Part shown: in pieces, positions 25,437 through 34,448 of the stretch | Position numbering within the stretch: position 1 is the first letter of the stretch | Layout of the letters: every line of letters starts with the position of its first letter | Assembly (NCBI GenBank): GCA_030605835.1 | Contig: JAUWHO010000041.1 | Location: 1 to 43,711 of the forward strand | Reading direction: 5' to 3' | DNA: 43,711 nucleotides | Source of the DNA: Candidatus Zixiibacteriota bacterium | GTDB taxonomy: Bacteria; Zixibacteria; MSB-5A5; DG-27 | Translations under genes and position numbers: made by a program | Notes under the pieces: generated by a model | Told to the model about the DNA's origin: nothing | Database searches by the model: none | What the model saw: only the letters and a program-made list of their open reading frames with translations

Positions 25437-27671
25437 TTACTTGACTAGCATCATTCTCCTGGTCTCGGTGAAATCTCCAGCGGTCAATTTGTAGAAATAA
25501 ACACCAGAGGAAACTCTCGAGGCATCCCAATCCACCGACTTGTAGCCTGCCTGCTGTTTGTTGTCTACTACTGTTGCCACTTTCTCGCCCAAGAGGTTGT
25601 AAACCTCCACCTTGACATGATTGCTGACTGGTAGCTGATAATTGATAGTGGTTTTGGCATTGAACGGATTCGGATAGTTCTGGCTCAAGGCGTAATGTGT
25701 TGGCAGGCCACTTCCCGTCGAAGCCAAACCTCCATCGAACCAACCCTTGAGACTCTGCCAATCGGCTATCCCACCTGCAACCGAACCAGTCTTGGTAAAA
25801 TAGAAACAGGAGGAGTCTATTATGGTGCTGGGATAGTCGCCAACGTAAGCGACAAAGACATACTCTCCTTCGGGTGCGATTCCGGGGACATGTTCAGTTA
25901 TCCCGTTCCTGCCGAGACTGTCGGCTGGAATCCGTACGTTCTCATAGAGGTCTATGGGGCCATACCGTCCCATCTCGGGAACAAAGGCGTAGGTCCAGAT
26001 ATCCACCCTGCCGGGGTGACCGAGGAAATTGAAAACCCAGCCGTCATAAAAGATGTCACCACCTTCAGGAGGAATGACGATGGGCTCACCAGAAGGATAG
26101 ACTTCCACAACTCCGAGAACAGCCTGGTTGAAGTAGAAAGCGCCCATATCGTTTCTGGTGCCATCGGGATCGTTGTATTGAGGGTCTGGGTCTCCGGCAT
26201 CAATGCAGGGGGAATGCCATCTCAGGTGGAAATCTTCGTTGTACGGCCCAGCAAATAGTGGATCGGCATCGATATTTCCTGTTCCAGGCCAGCCGCCTTG
26301 AATATCACAGTATGTGACTATAGGATTACTACCTCCTGTTGCGTAGATCTCTGGACCATTTGAGGCTGTATCTCCCCACAGGATGCTGTTAGTAATCGTC
26401 GGGCTACGATAGCGCGAATAAATCCCGCCGCCATATTCAGCTGAATTCTCGCTGATAGTGTTATTGCTTATCGTTGCGCTGGAAAAGGAGCAATTAATGG
26501 CTCCACCGCACTCTGAAGCCCAATTCCCGCTGATCGTATTACTGCTTATCGTGGCGCGGCCACCCCCGGAATAGATCCCACCACCGCAATCAGCGGAATT
26601 TCCCACGATAGTATTACGGCTTATCGTGAGGTTGCAATGTGAGTAGTAGCAAATGCCGCCGCCATAGTTAGCGGAGTTTCCGCCGATGGTGTTATGGCTT
26701 ATCGTGGGGTTGCAATCTCTATAACAATCAATGCCGCCGCCGTGATCAGCACCTGTATTACCGATGATGGTATTATGGCTTATGGCGGGGCTGCAATTGT
26801 CGTGGCAGGAAATCCCGCCGCCATGTATGTTAGCGGAATTGCCGCTGATGGCATTGTTGTGTATGATCGGGTTGGAGCCCCCGCTGCAGTCAATACCTGC
26901 CCCATACCGAGCCCTATTCCCGCAGACGCTATTATTGCTTATCCTTGGGCTCGAAGCCCAGCAATGAATGCCGCCTCCGCTATCTTGGGCCCGATTACGG
27001 CTGATGCTGTTATTGCTTATCGTTGGGCTAGAATGGCTGCAATAGATCCCACCCCCGCAACCAAAGCGGTCAGTCAGATTTCCGCTGATGGTATTGTTGC
27101 TTATCGTGGCCTGGGAATTGTTATAACAATAAATCCCGCCGCCGTCACGGCCAGTCAAGTTGTCAGTGATAGCATTATTGCTTATCGTGGGGCTCGAATT
27201 GTCGCAATAGACCCCTCTGCCTCTGCCTTCAGCGAAATTGGAGCAGATGCTGTTATTTCTTATCCTTGGACTGGAGGTCCGTAGACACGTCACTCCTCCG
27301 CCAGAGTATTCGGGCCATAAAGCGGCGCCTAAGCCATTGCAAATCGTGAATCCCGCAACCTGCGCAATGCTGTCTTCGCCGCTTTCAAAGGTGATAACCG
27401 CACCGGCTGAATCTCCGTCGATTATGGTGCTGGATATGTAAACTGTATCCCCGGTCATCAAGAACAACGAAGCCAGAACCACGTTATGCCCGTTGAAGTT
27501 AAGGTTCTCATAGTAGGTGTCTGGCTGCACCAAGACGGTGTCGCCGTCCGCCCCGTGGTCTATCCCCTCCTGAATGGTGGGGTAATCCCCGGGAATGTTG
27601 ATGATAGTAGCACTGGCAGTCAGCGGAAACGCCAAGACCGCCGCCAGTAAAAGCGTCAATGCAACTCGCAT
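25437..27671 (-). CDS. Secreted right-handed beta-helix protein with sorting domain
   Basis: 744 residues. Signal peptide about 1-22. IPGDYPTIQEGIDHGADGDTVLVQPDTYYEN is the typical start of a NosD/pectate-lyase-like right-handed beta-helix. About 13 helix turns follow (roughly 130-440), each with the NNxISGN...GGGI pattern. A non-repeat region (about 510-650) and a final type IX-like sorting domain (NYPNPFNAKTTINYQL ... VSSGVYFYKLTAGDF ... MLVK) complete it. Ligand or substrate is unknown; such proteins are often polysaccharide-binding or adhesive surface proteins. AGGAGG lies before the ATG. It is a paralogue of the 40456-41715 gene. Confidence 0.85.
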   Translation of the reverse strand: MRVALTLLLAAVLAFPLTASATIINIPGDYPTIQEGIDHGADGDTVLVQPDTYYENLNFNGHNVVLASLFLMTGDTVYISSTIIDGDSAGAVITFESGEDSIAQVAGFTICNGLGAALWPEYSGGGVTCLRTSSPRIRNNSICSNFAEGRGRGVYCDNSSPTISNNAITDNLTGRDGGGIYCYNNSQATISNNTISGNLTDRFGCGGGIYCSHSSPTISNNSISRNRAQDSGGGIHCWASSPRISNNSVCGNRARYGAGIDCSGGSNPIIHNNAISGNSANIHGGGISCHDNCSPAISHNTIIGNTGADHGGGIDCYRDCNPTISHNTIGGNSANYGGGICYYSHCNLTISRNTIVGNSADCGGGIYSGGGRATISSNTISGNWASECGGAINCSFSSATISNNTISENSAEYGGGIYSRYRSPTITNSILWGDTASNGPEIYATGGSNPIVTYCDIQGGWPGTGNIDADPLFAGPYNEDFHLRWHSPCIDAGDPDPQYNDPDGTRNDMGAFYFNQAVLGVVEVYPSGEPIVIPPEGGDIFYDGWVFNFLGHPGRVDIWTYAFVPEMGRYGPIDLYENVRIPADSLGRNGITEHVPGIAPEGEYVFVAYVGDYPSTIIDSSCFYFTKTGSVAGGIADWQSLKGWFDGGLASTGSGLPTHYALSQNYPNPFNAKTTINYQLPVSNHVKVEVYNLLGEKVATVVDNKQQAGYKSVDWDASRVSSGVYFYKLTAGDFTETRRMMLVK

Positions 27672-27739
27672 CTCAACCTCCTAAAGATTAGCTTCAGTTG
27701 TCAAAAAGAAGACTTAGCTTGCCTAAAACTCGATATTAT

Positions 27740-27768
27740 AATTTACACTTTCTCAACACTGTTGTCAA
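27740..27768 (-). promoter_or_regulatory. Possible promoter of the beta-helix gene
   Basis: Minus strand: TTGACA (27768-27763), 17-base spacer, TAAATT (27745-27740); an overlapping TATAAT (27740-27735) has a 22-base spacer. It lies about 70 bases before the ATG. Confidence 0.45.
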
Positions 27769-27933
27769 GAAAAACCAGCACGCCTGTAATTCGAAGGTTG
27801 GGTCATAGACCCGAAGGCAATTCAACAGCGCCGTCAAAAGCTGGTGACACGACCGTTCAAAAGGATTGACTTTCGAAGGAGGATACGATTTCTTATTTGG
27901 AAGTTTTAAGCATCTCTCTATTGGTGTTGAATT

Positions 27934-28764
27934 TTGACTTTTCTGGAAAAATTGCTCGAAGCCTCCCGGCGTAATCGTTCCTGGCTCTGTGTCGGCTTAG
28001 ACCCCGATCCGGAGAGCTTACCAACCTCTCTCAAGGAGCGAGAAAATCCGGTCAGGGAATTTTGCCGGCAGATCATCGGGGCAACCCGGGATTTAGTTTG
28101 CGCCTACAAGCCGAATATCGCCTTCTTCGAGGTCCTGGGAGAGTCTGGTTGGCCCACCTTGAAGGAGGTGATTGATTCTGTCCCCGACGATGTTCCCGTC
28201 ATCCTCGACGCCAAAAGGGGAGATATCGGCAACACCGCCAGGATGTATGCCCAGGCATATTTCCAGGGACTGGGAGTGGATGCCGTCACCGTCAATCCTT
28301 ATATGGGAAAGGACAGCATCACTCCATTTCTCGAATATGAAGATAGAACTGCATTCATCCTGTGCCTGACCTCGAATCCTTCGTCTGCGGACTTCCAACA
28401 GAGAGAACTCGGGGACAAACCTCTCTATCACGAGGTGGCTTCGATGGCAAACTTGCTCAATAGAGATGGAAATTGTGGTCTGGTGGTGGGGGCGACAAGA
28501 CCGGAGCAGCTGCGACCGTTGAGACAGCTCTGCCCCGACTTGCCTTTCCTGATTCCCGGAGTGGGCACTCAGGGAGGGGATCTGGAATCGGCAGTGAAGT
28601 ACGGCTCTGACAGGGAGGGAAACTTAGCGATCATAAACGTCTCCAGAGCTATCTTGTATGCCTCCAAAGAAAAGGACTTCGCCGAATCTGCCGGAGAAAA
28701 AGCAGAATCTTTCCGAGAGCAGATAAACCTGTTTAGACGAAGTAAGGTCTCCAGTCCGGTGTAG
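27934..28764 (+). CDS. pyrF: Orotidine 5'-phosphate decarboxylase (long type)
   Basis: 276 residues, the type 2 OMP decarboxylase size. LCVGLDPDPESLP (18-30), KPNIAFFE and the catalytic DAKRGDIGNTA (Asp92, Lys94, Asp97) are present. It decarboxylates OMP to UMP in pyrimidine synthesis. The only reasonable start is TTG 27934; the Shine-Dalgarno sequence is poor. nnrE-nnrD follows 2 bases after the stop. Confidence 0.94.
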   Translation: MTFLEKLLEASRRNRSWLCVGLDPDPESLPTSLKERENPVREFCRQIIGATRDLVCAYKPNIAFFEVLGESGWPTLKEVIDSVPDDVPVILDAKRGDIGNTARMYAQAYFQGLGVDAVTVNPYMGKDSITPFLEYEDRTAFILCLTSNPSSADFQQRELGDKPLYHEVASMANLLNRDGNCGLVVGATRPEQLRPLRQLCPDLPFLIPGVGTQGGDLESAVKYGSDREGNLAIINVSRAILYASKEKDFAESAGEKAESFREQINLFRRSKVSSPV

Positions 28765-28766
28765 TT

Positions 28767-30350
28767 ATGAAGCTATCGACCGCACAGCAGATGAAGAATA
28801 TCGACAAGGCTGCCATCGAGGGGATGGGCATTCCCGGCTTGAAATTGATGGAGGTAGCGGGAAAGTCGGTGGCGGAGGTGATCGCCGATTATATGGTCGA
28901 GGTCGAAGACAAAAAAGTCCTCATCTTTTGCGGCAAGGGGAACAACGGCGGCGACGGCTTCGTGGTGGCAAGATATCTCACCGAGTGGGGAGCGAAGGTT
29001 GACTGCTTCCTTCTCGGCAAAAAATCCGAGGTCAAAGGGGACGCCGAGGTCAACCTAAAAAAAGCTCTGGACTTGAATATATCGGTGACCGAGGTTCAGT
29101 CCTCCACGGAACTCGACCGGGAAATGGACGCCGATCTTCTGGTTGATGGCATCTTCGGCACCGGATTCAAGGGAGAAATCAGGGGAGAACTCGGCGAAAT
29201 AGTAGAAAGATTGAATCTACTGGAGATCCCGAAGCTCTCCATCGATGCCCCCTCCGGCCTGAACTGTGACACCGGTGAGGTCGCCTCCAACTGCTTCAAG
29301 GCGGATGTGACCGTCACCTTAGCTCTCCCAAAGCTGGGGCAGTTTGTCTTCCCCGGAAAAAGCTACTGCGGTCATACCCATGTCGCCGACATCGGGATCC
29401 CACAGAAGGCCGTCGAGGGCGAAGAGATCAAACTGAACGTTTTGACCCCTTCGGAGGTTTTCTCGATGTTGCCTAAAAGACCTCCGGATACCCACAAAGG
29501 GACCTGTGGTAAGCTTTTAGTGATTGCCGGCTCCGTTGGAATGACCGGCGCCGCCACTCTTACCTCCCTTTCGGCACTGAAAGCTGGATGTGGGATGGTC
29601 ATCCTCGGTTGTCCCACAAGCCTCAACGACATCTTCGAGATTAAGATGACCGAGGTGATGACCAAGCCTCTCCCGGAAGTGAGAAGTAAGAGAGTATTAG
29701 CGAAGAGGTCTTTGGGAGAGATCCGACAGCTCTTGAAGTGGGCCGACACCTTGGCATTAGGACCCGGCTTGGGCCAACACTTCGAGACCGTTGAGCTGGT
29801 GCAGAGATTGGTGTCAACTCTGAAGCATCCAGTAGTCATCGACGCCGATGGGCTGAATGCCTTGGCCAAGAATGTCGACATCCTGAAAAACCGCAAGACT
29901 CCGACGATAATCACCCCCCACATCGGCGAGCTGTCGCGATTGGTTGGTTTGCCCATTGAGGAGATAGAGACCGACAGGATCGAGATCGCAAGAAAGACCG
30001 CTTCTGATTTCGGCGTGATTCTGGTCTTGAAGGGGGCGCCAACGGTTATCGCCGAACCAGGCGGAGAGGTCTGGATTAACCCCACCGGGAATGACGGTAT
30101 GGCTACGGCCGGCTGTGGAGATGTCCTCACCGGCATCATCGCCTCCTTCTTAACTCAAGGGATGCGACCTCTGGAGGCGGCCATTTGCGGGGTTTACATT
30201 CACGGTTTGGCCGGGGACTTGGCCGCTTATGATAGAGGTCAGTTCGGCAGCATCGCCGGCGACATAATGGAGATGGTCCCGGAAGCGATCATCGAAATGC
30301 AGGGGGCAGAAGCCACCGCTTCAGACAAAATAAAGCTCTTGACGCCGTGA
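28767..30350 (+). CDS. nnrD: Bifunctional NAD(P)H-hydrate epimerase/ADP-dependent dehydratase
   Basis: 527 residues: a YjeF-N epimerase domain (about 1-215, with CGKGNNGGDGFVVARYL and DAPSGLNCDTG) fused to a YjeF-C/carbohydrate-kinase-like dehydratase domain (about 230-505, with HKGTCGKLLVIAGS, LGPGLG and NPTGNDGMATAGCGDVLTG). It repairs hydrated NADH and NADPH. The fused arrangement is common in bacteria. It is coupled to pyrF. Confidence 0.95.
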   Translation: MKLSTAQQMKNIDKAAIEGMGIPGLKLMEVAGKSVAEVIADYMVEVEDKKVLIFCGKGNNGGDGFVVARYLTEWGAKVDCFLLGKKSEVKGDAEVNLKKALDLNISVTEVQSSTELDREMDADLLVDGIFGTGFKGEIRGELGEIVERLNLLEIPKLSIDAPSGLNCDTGEVASNCFKADVTVTLALPKLGQFVFPGKSYCGHTHVADIGIPQKAVEGEEIKLNVLTPSEVFSMLPKRPPDTHKGTCGKLLVIAGSVGMTGAATLTSLSALKAGCGMVILGCPTSLNDIFEIKMTEVMTKPLPEVRSKRVLAKRSLGEIRQLLKWADTLALGPGLGQHFETVELVQRLVSTLKHPVVIDADGLNALAKNVDILKNRKTPTIITPHIGELSRLVGLPIEEIETDRIEIARKTASDFGVILVLKGAPTVIAEPGGEVWINPTGNDGMATAGCGDVLTGIIASFLTQGMRPLEAAICGVYIHGLAGDLAAYDRGQFGSIAGDIMEMVPEAIIEMQGAEATASDKIKLLTP

Positions 30351-30373
30351 GAGGGAAACACCTCCTGTATCGG

Positions 30374-30398
30374 GTAGCCCGGGGCCTCTGCCCCGGGA
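30374..30398. repeat. GTAG-hairpin repeat (REP-like)
   Basis: GTAG (30374-30377) then stem CCCGGGGC/GCCCCGGG with loop CTCT. The remaining gap to thiD holds a purine-rich stretch and the heptamer run. Confidence 0.65.
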
Positions 30399-30507
30399 GG
30401 TTCAGACAAAAAGCAGGGAACAGGATACAGGAAATAGGGAATAGTAGATAGGAGATAGGGTAATTGAGGTTGGATTCGAATCATACACGCGGATGGGGTG
30501 TGTGACT

Positions 30508-30544
30508 GTTCACTGTGAACTATGAACCATGAACCGTGAACCAC
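30508..30544. repeat. TGAACYA heptamer run supplying the thiD start
   Basis: Tandem units of the type TGAACTA/TGAACCA/TGAACCG. The ATG at 30529 that starts thiD lies within it, and so does an out-of-frame ATG at 30522. Confidence 0.65.
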
Positions 30545-31356
30545 CAGCCGTCAAACTCTGTTTGACAATTGCCGGTTCGGACTCCGGCGCCGGCGCTGGA
30601 ATACAGGCCGACCTCAAGACCTTTGCCGCCCTGGGAACCTATGGTTGCTGTGTCATCACTGCGGTCACCGCTCAGAATACCAAAGGCGTCGACAGAATCT
30701 TCGAACTCCCTCCCGATATCGTAGGCGCACAAATCGATTCTGTCTTTGACGACTTCAAAATCGAGGCCGTCAAGACTGGTATGTTAGCCAGCTCCCAGAT
30801 CGTGGAAATCGTCGCCCAGAAACTCCGAGACTATCAGGTGAAGAACCTGGTTGTTGATCCGGTGATGATCTCAAAAAACGGAACCCGCCTCTTGAAGAAA
30901 GAGGCCGAGAAAACACTTGTAGAAGAAATCCTACCTTTAGCTACAATCATCACACCCAACCTCTTCGAGGCTGAGCTTCTAAGCGGAATGAAGATTGCCT
31001 CGATGGAAGATTCAAAAAAAGCGGCAGAGAAGACTCTGTCCTTGGGTTCGAAAAGTGTGGTCATAAAGGGCGGTCATTCCGAGGGTGCGCCGGTTGACCT
31101 CTTTTATGATGGCAACGAGTTCCGGGAGTTAGCATCAGAGCGGATTGAAACTAAAAATGACCACGGCGTCGGCTGCACCTTCTCGGCTGCAATTGCGGCT
31201 CTGTTGGCGAAGGGCGAGGATTTGTGGTCTGCCCTAACGGGTGCCAAGGAATACATCACCGAGGCCCTGAGGACTTCCTATTCCATCGGCAGTGGCCACA
31301 GCCCCGTGAATCATTTCTACAATTTCTATCCTCGCTCACCTGATAAGCAAGCTTAA
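30529..31356 (+). CDS. thiD: Hydroxymethylpyrimidine/phosphomethylpyrimidine kinase
   Basis: 275 residues of the ThiD/PfkB-like family. LTIAGSDSGAGAGIQADLKTFAALGTYG is the N-terminal signature. GMLASSQIVE, DPVMISKNG, ITPNLFEAELLSG and the anion-hole segment HGVGCTFSAAIAA follow. It phosphorylates HMP and HMP-P for thiamine synthesis. The first eight residues (MNREPPAV) are encoded by or next to the heptamer repeat, because no other in-frame start precedes the conserved core. No other thi genes are nearby. Confidence 0.92.
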   Translation: MNREPPAVKLCLTIAGSDSGAGAGIQADLKTFAALGTYGCCVITAVTAQNTKGVDRIFELPPDIVGAQIDSVFDDFKIEAVKTGMLASSQIVEIVAQKLRDYQVKNLVVDPVMISKNGTRLLKKEAEKTLVEEILPLATIITPNLFEAELLSGMKIASMEDSKKAAEKTLSLGSKSVVIKGGHSEGAPVDLFYDGNEFRELASERIETKNDHGVGCTFSAAIAALLAKGEDLWSALTGAKEYITEALRTSYSIGSGHSPVNHFYNFYPRSPDKQA

Positions 31357-31412
31357 CAGACTACAGATAAAAGCTAGCGAAAAGATCCAGTCACAGATCG
31401 AAGGAGTCCCCT

Positions 31413-32831
31413 ATGTCGGATATTGATAGCCAGTATAAACTCATCATCATCGGTGCCGGGCCCGGCGGTTATGTCGCCGCTATTCGAGCTGCCCAACTGG
31501 GTCTAAAAACTCTGATCGTGGAGAGGCAATTCATCGGGGGAACTTGTCTCAATGTGGGCTGCATCCCCTCCAAGGACTTGCTGACCGCCACCGAGTTATA
31601 CGAGTTGATAAAGCATGCCAAAGATTTCGGCATCACTGTCGGGGAGGTCTCAATCGATCTGAAGAAAATGCAGAGCCGGAAGAATCGTAATGTCAAAGCT
31701 CTCACCGCCGGGGTCGAATATCTCCTAAAACAGAACAAGGTGGACATCTTCAAGGGAAGCGCCAGGTTTCTGGACAAAAACAGTCTGGAACTCTCCGCTG
31801 GAGACGAGATCCAGAAGGTCGCCGCTGAAAACGTAATCATCGCCACCGGCACGGTTCCGATTGAACTGCCGGGCCTATCCTTCGGTGATCCTGATATTCT
31901 CGATTCGACCAAGGCTTTGGCACTCGATTCTGTTCCCAAAGATATGGTCGTTATCGGCGGCGGCGCCATCGGCCTGGAGATGGCGACGGTTTATTTGCGC
32001 CTGGGGACGGAGATAACCATCGTGGAGATGCTGGAGACCATACTCCCGGGTATGGACATTGATCTCACCTCCCAGTCGGAGGCCATCTTCAAGAAGCAGG
32101 GAATGAAGATAATGACCTCCACTATGGTCTCGGGTTCAAGTAAAGTGGACGGCAGATTCGAGCTCTCGCTTGTCGATGCCGGGGAGAGAAAGGATAAGGG
32201 CAAAATCTCCTGCGAGAAGGTTCTGGTTTCAGTTGGCAGGAAGGTTGACACCTCTGATTTGGGACTAGACAAGATTGGCATCAAGACCGATAAAAGGGGC
32301 TTCATCGAAGTCGACGACCAGATGAAGACCAACCTGCCCGGTATATATGCCATCGGTGACGTTGTCGGCGGAAAGCTTCTAGCTCACAAGGCATCAAAGG
32401 AGGGCGAAATCGCAGCCGAAGTCGTTGCCGGACGGGATTCACAGATGGACTATAAGGCCGTCCCTGGTGTTGTTTACACCGAGCCGGAGATCGCCTCCGT
32501 CGGCTTGACGGAACAGGAGGCGAAGGAACAGATTTTCGAATTGAAGATCGGCAGGTTTCCTTTTAGAGCCTCAGGCAGAGCGCGCACGATGGGGATGATG
32601 GACGGTCTGGTCAAAATCATGGCCGATAAATCTACGGGCAAGGTTCTGGGGGTGCATATAATCGGGCCCAAAGCTTCGGACTTGATTGCGGAGGCGACAT
32701 TCGCGATTTCTCTCGGTGCCACCGTTGAAGACATAGCTGAGACCATCCACGCCCATCCCACACTCTCAGAGACCGTCATGGAGGCGGCCCTGAACGCAGA
32801 TGGCCGGGCAATTCATATCCTGAATAAATAG
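31413..32831 (+). CDS. lpdA: Dihydrolipoyl dehydrogenase
   Basis: A 472-residue class I flavoprotein disulfide reductase. It has an FAD-binding GAGPGG (14-19), redox pair Cys45/Cys50 (GGTCLNVGCIPSK), NAD-binding GGGAIGLE, GDVVGG near the FAD and the active-site His448/Glu453 in HAHPTLSE. It reoxidises lipoyl groups of 2-oxoacid dehydrogenases or the glycine cleavage system; neither E2 nor gcv genes are in the window. GAAGGAG precedes the ATG. Confidence 0.95.
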   Translation: MSDIDSQYKLIIIGAGPGGYVAAIRAAQLGLKTLIVERQFIGGTCLNVGCIPSKDLLTATELYELIKHAKDFGITVGEVSIDLKKMQSRKNRNVKALTAGVEYLLKQNKVDIFKGSARFLDKNSLELSAGDEIQKVAAENVIIATGTVPIELPGLSFGDPDILDSTKALALDSVPKDMVVIGGGAIGLEMATVYLRLGTEITIVEMLETILPGMDIDLTSQSEAIFKKQGMKIMTSTMVSGSSKVDGRFELSLVDAGERKDKGKISCEKVLVSVGRKVDTSDLGLDKIGIKTDKRGFIEVDDQMKTNLPGIYAIGDVVGGKLLAHKASKEGEIAAEVVAGRDSQMDYKAVPGVVYTEPEIASVGLTEQEAKEQIFELKIGRFPFRASGRARTMGMMDGLVKIMADKSTGKVLGVHIIGPKASDLIAEATFAISLGATVEDIAETIHAHPTLSETVMEAALNADGRAIHILNK

Positions 32832-32835
32832 CAGG

Positions 32836-32860
32836 GTAGCCCAGTGGCCTCTGCCACTGG
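32836..32860. repeat. GTAG-hairpin repeat (REP-like)
   Basis: GTAG (32836-32839) then a perfect 8-bp stem CCAGTGGC/GCCACTGG with loop CTCT, directly after the lpdA stop. Confidence 0.7.
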
Positions 32861-33006
32861 GATCTCCAAAATCTAACCTCATCCGAACCCGCCGGGGTGA
32901 ATTTATCCCTTGCGGTCGCCACTCCTTTCCGAATCCAAATCTCGGGGGCCCTGTTTTATCCCAAGGATTTGCAGAATTATGATAGTCTACTCGATGCATA
33001 ATAGTC

Positions 33007-33035
33007 TTGACACATCCGGAACAGGCTGTTATACT
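33007..33035 (+). promoter_or_regulatory. Sigma70-type promoter for the IPCT-DIPPS gene
   Basis: TTGACA (33007-33012), 17-base spacer, TATACT (33030-33035). It lies about 90 bases before the ATG; the rest of the 32861-33125 gap shows no other feature. Confidence 0.75.
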
Positions 33036-33125
33036 TCGGAGGGTTCTGCGCTTCGCAAAATATCATAAGATCGCGGAGGGAATCGTCTGCTGAAGAGTCC
33101 ACTGAAGGAAGTGGAGTCATCAAAT

Positions 33126-34448
33126 ATGGATTGCTTGATCATTGCTGCCGGGCGGGGAAGTAGGTTATCTACCAAGGGCGATTCAAAGCCACTTATCCCC
33201 CTTCTGGGATTACCTCTCATTGAGAGGGTGATACTGACTGCAACAAAGGCTGGGGTGTCTGATTTCTATGTGGTAACCGGGCACAATGGCGAAAAGGTCA
33301 GGCATTTTCTGGATGAATTAAGCCGGAGAAAGAATATAAAGATAACCCATATCGCAAATGGAGAATGGGAAAAGGAGAACGGCCTGTCTGTACTTAAGGC
33401 AAAAAGACTGCTAAATCAGAATTTCGTGCTCTTGATGGGGGACCATCTCATTGAGGAATCGATACTATCAAAACTTATGGATGAAGGAGTAGTCGATCGC
33501 GAAGTTACGCTGGCTGTAGACCACAAGATTGATACCAACGGCCTCAGCAATGTTGATGATGCTACCAAGGTTCTTGTCGAGAACAACAGGATTTTGGAGA
33601 TAGGGAAGAATATCAAGAGATATAACGCTTATGATACCGGGGTTTTTCTTTGTTCTCCAGCAATATTCGAGGCCCTCGACCAAAGCTCGCGAAACGGCGA
33701 TTGTTCCCTTTCAGGAGGCATAAGAGCATTGGCCCAAAAAGGGAAGGTCAATGCTCTTAACATTAATAATGATTGCTGGGTCGATGTCGATGATGAGGAG
33801 TCATTTAAGAAAGCAGAAGACATACTCTTGGCTAACTTCAAAAAGATCTCCGACGGTCCTGTCTCAAGATATTTGAATAGACCCATCTCAAGGAGGATTA
33901 CAAAGTATCTCTTAAGAACAAATATTACCCCCAACTTTGTTTCCCTCTTTTCTTTTACCCTCTCAATCCTCGGTGGCCTCTTTTTCTTCTTGGGAGGATA
34001 TGTTAACTTGGCTATTGGTGGGATATTGGCACAAACATCGTCTATTGTTGATGGTTGTGACGGCGAGGTTGCAAGATTAAGATTCCAGACAACCGAATTC
34101 GGGGGCTGGTTTGACGCCGTCCTGGATCGGTACGCAGATGCTTTTCTTCTGTTCGCTCTAACTTGTCATATCTATTTCGGAATGGGAGATTTTCTGATTC
34201 TCTTTATCGGTTTCCTGGCAATCATAGGTACTTTTATGAATAGTTATACCGCCGATAAGTATGACGGTCTAATGAAGAGAAAACTTGGATCAAGAGGGCA
34301 CTATTTTAGAATGGGCCGCGATGTTAGAATGTTTATCATATTTCTCGGAGCTTTAATCAATCAGCCTCTGTTAACCCTTCTCATAATCGCTCTCCTGATG
34401 AATGCAGAAAATATCAGAAGGGTGTTGGCTCTGTATAAAAATGGATGA
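33126..34448 (+). CDS. IPCT-DIPPS fusion: inositol-1-P cytidylyltransferase / CDP-alcohol phosphotransferase
   Basis: 440 residues from ATG 33126 (an in-frame GTG lies at 33111; GGAG at 33112 favours the ATG). The N-terminal domain (about 1-230) is a nucleotidyltransferase (IIAAGRGSRLS, FVLLMGDHL, DTGVFLCSPAIFE, WVDVDD) resembling CTP:inositol-1-phosphate cytidylyltransferase. The C-terminal domain (about 240-440) has several membrane segments and the full CDP-alcohol phosphotransferase signature DGxxARx8Gx3Dx3D (around DGEVARLRF...GWFDAVLD). The fusion is known from organisms making di-myo-inositol phosphate, a solute mainly of thermophiles; an inositol-lipid product is an alternative. The region is less GC-rich than its neighbours. 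It overlaps the next gene by 8 bases. Confidence 0.85.
   Translation: MDCLIIAAGRGSRLSTKGDSKPLIPLLGLPLIERVILTATKAGVSDFYVVTGHNGEKVRHFLDELSRRKNIKITHIANGEWEKENGLSVLKAKRLLNQNFVLLMGDHLIEESILSKLMDEGVVDREVTLAVDHKIDTNGLSNVDDATKVLVENNRILEIGKNIKRYNAYDTGVFLCSPAIFEALDQSSRNGDCSLSGGIRALAQKGKVNALNINNDCWVDVDDEESFKKAEDILLANFKKISDGPVSRYLNRPISRRITKYLLRTNITPNFVSLFSFTLSILGGLFFFLGGYVNLAIGGILAQTSSIVDGCDGEVARLRFQTTEFGGWFDAVLDRYADAFLLFALTCHIYFGMGDFLILFIGFLAIIGTFMNSYTADKYDGLMKRKLGSRGHYFRMGRDVRMFIIFLGALINQPLLTLLIIALLMNAENIRRVLALYKNG

Noticed and set aside
26280-27260. CRISPR-like regular repeats in the beta-helix gene
   Set aside because: The periodicity (about 66-75 bases) comes from beta-helix turn codons inside an intact reading frame; repeats are degenerate and without uniform spacers.
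26694-27284. 196-codon antisense frame in the beta-helix gene with Ala/Ile-rich repeats
   Set aside because: It simply mirrors the beta-helix repeat codons on the other strand; no start signal.
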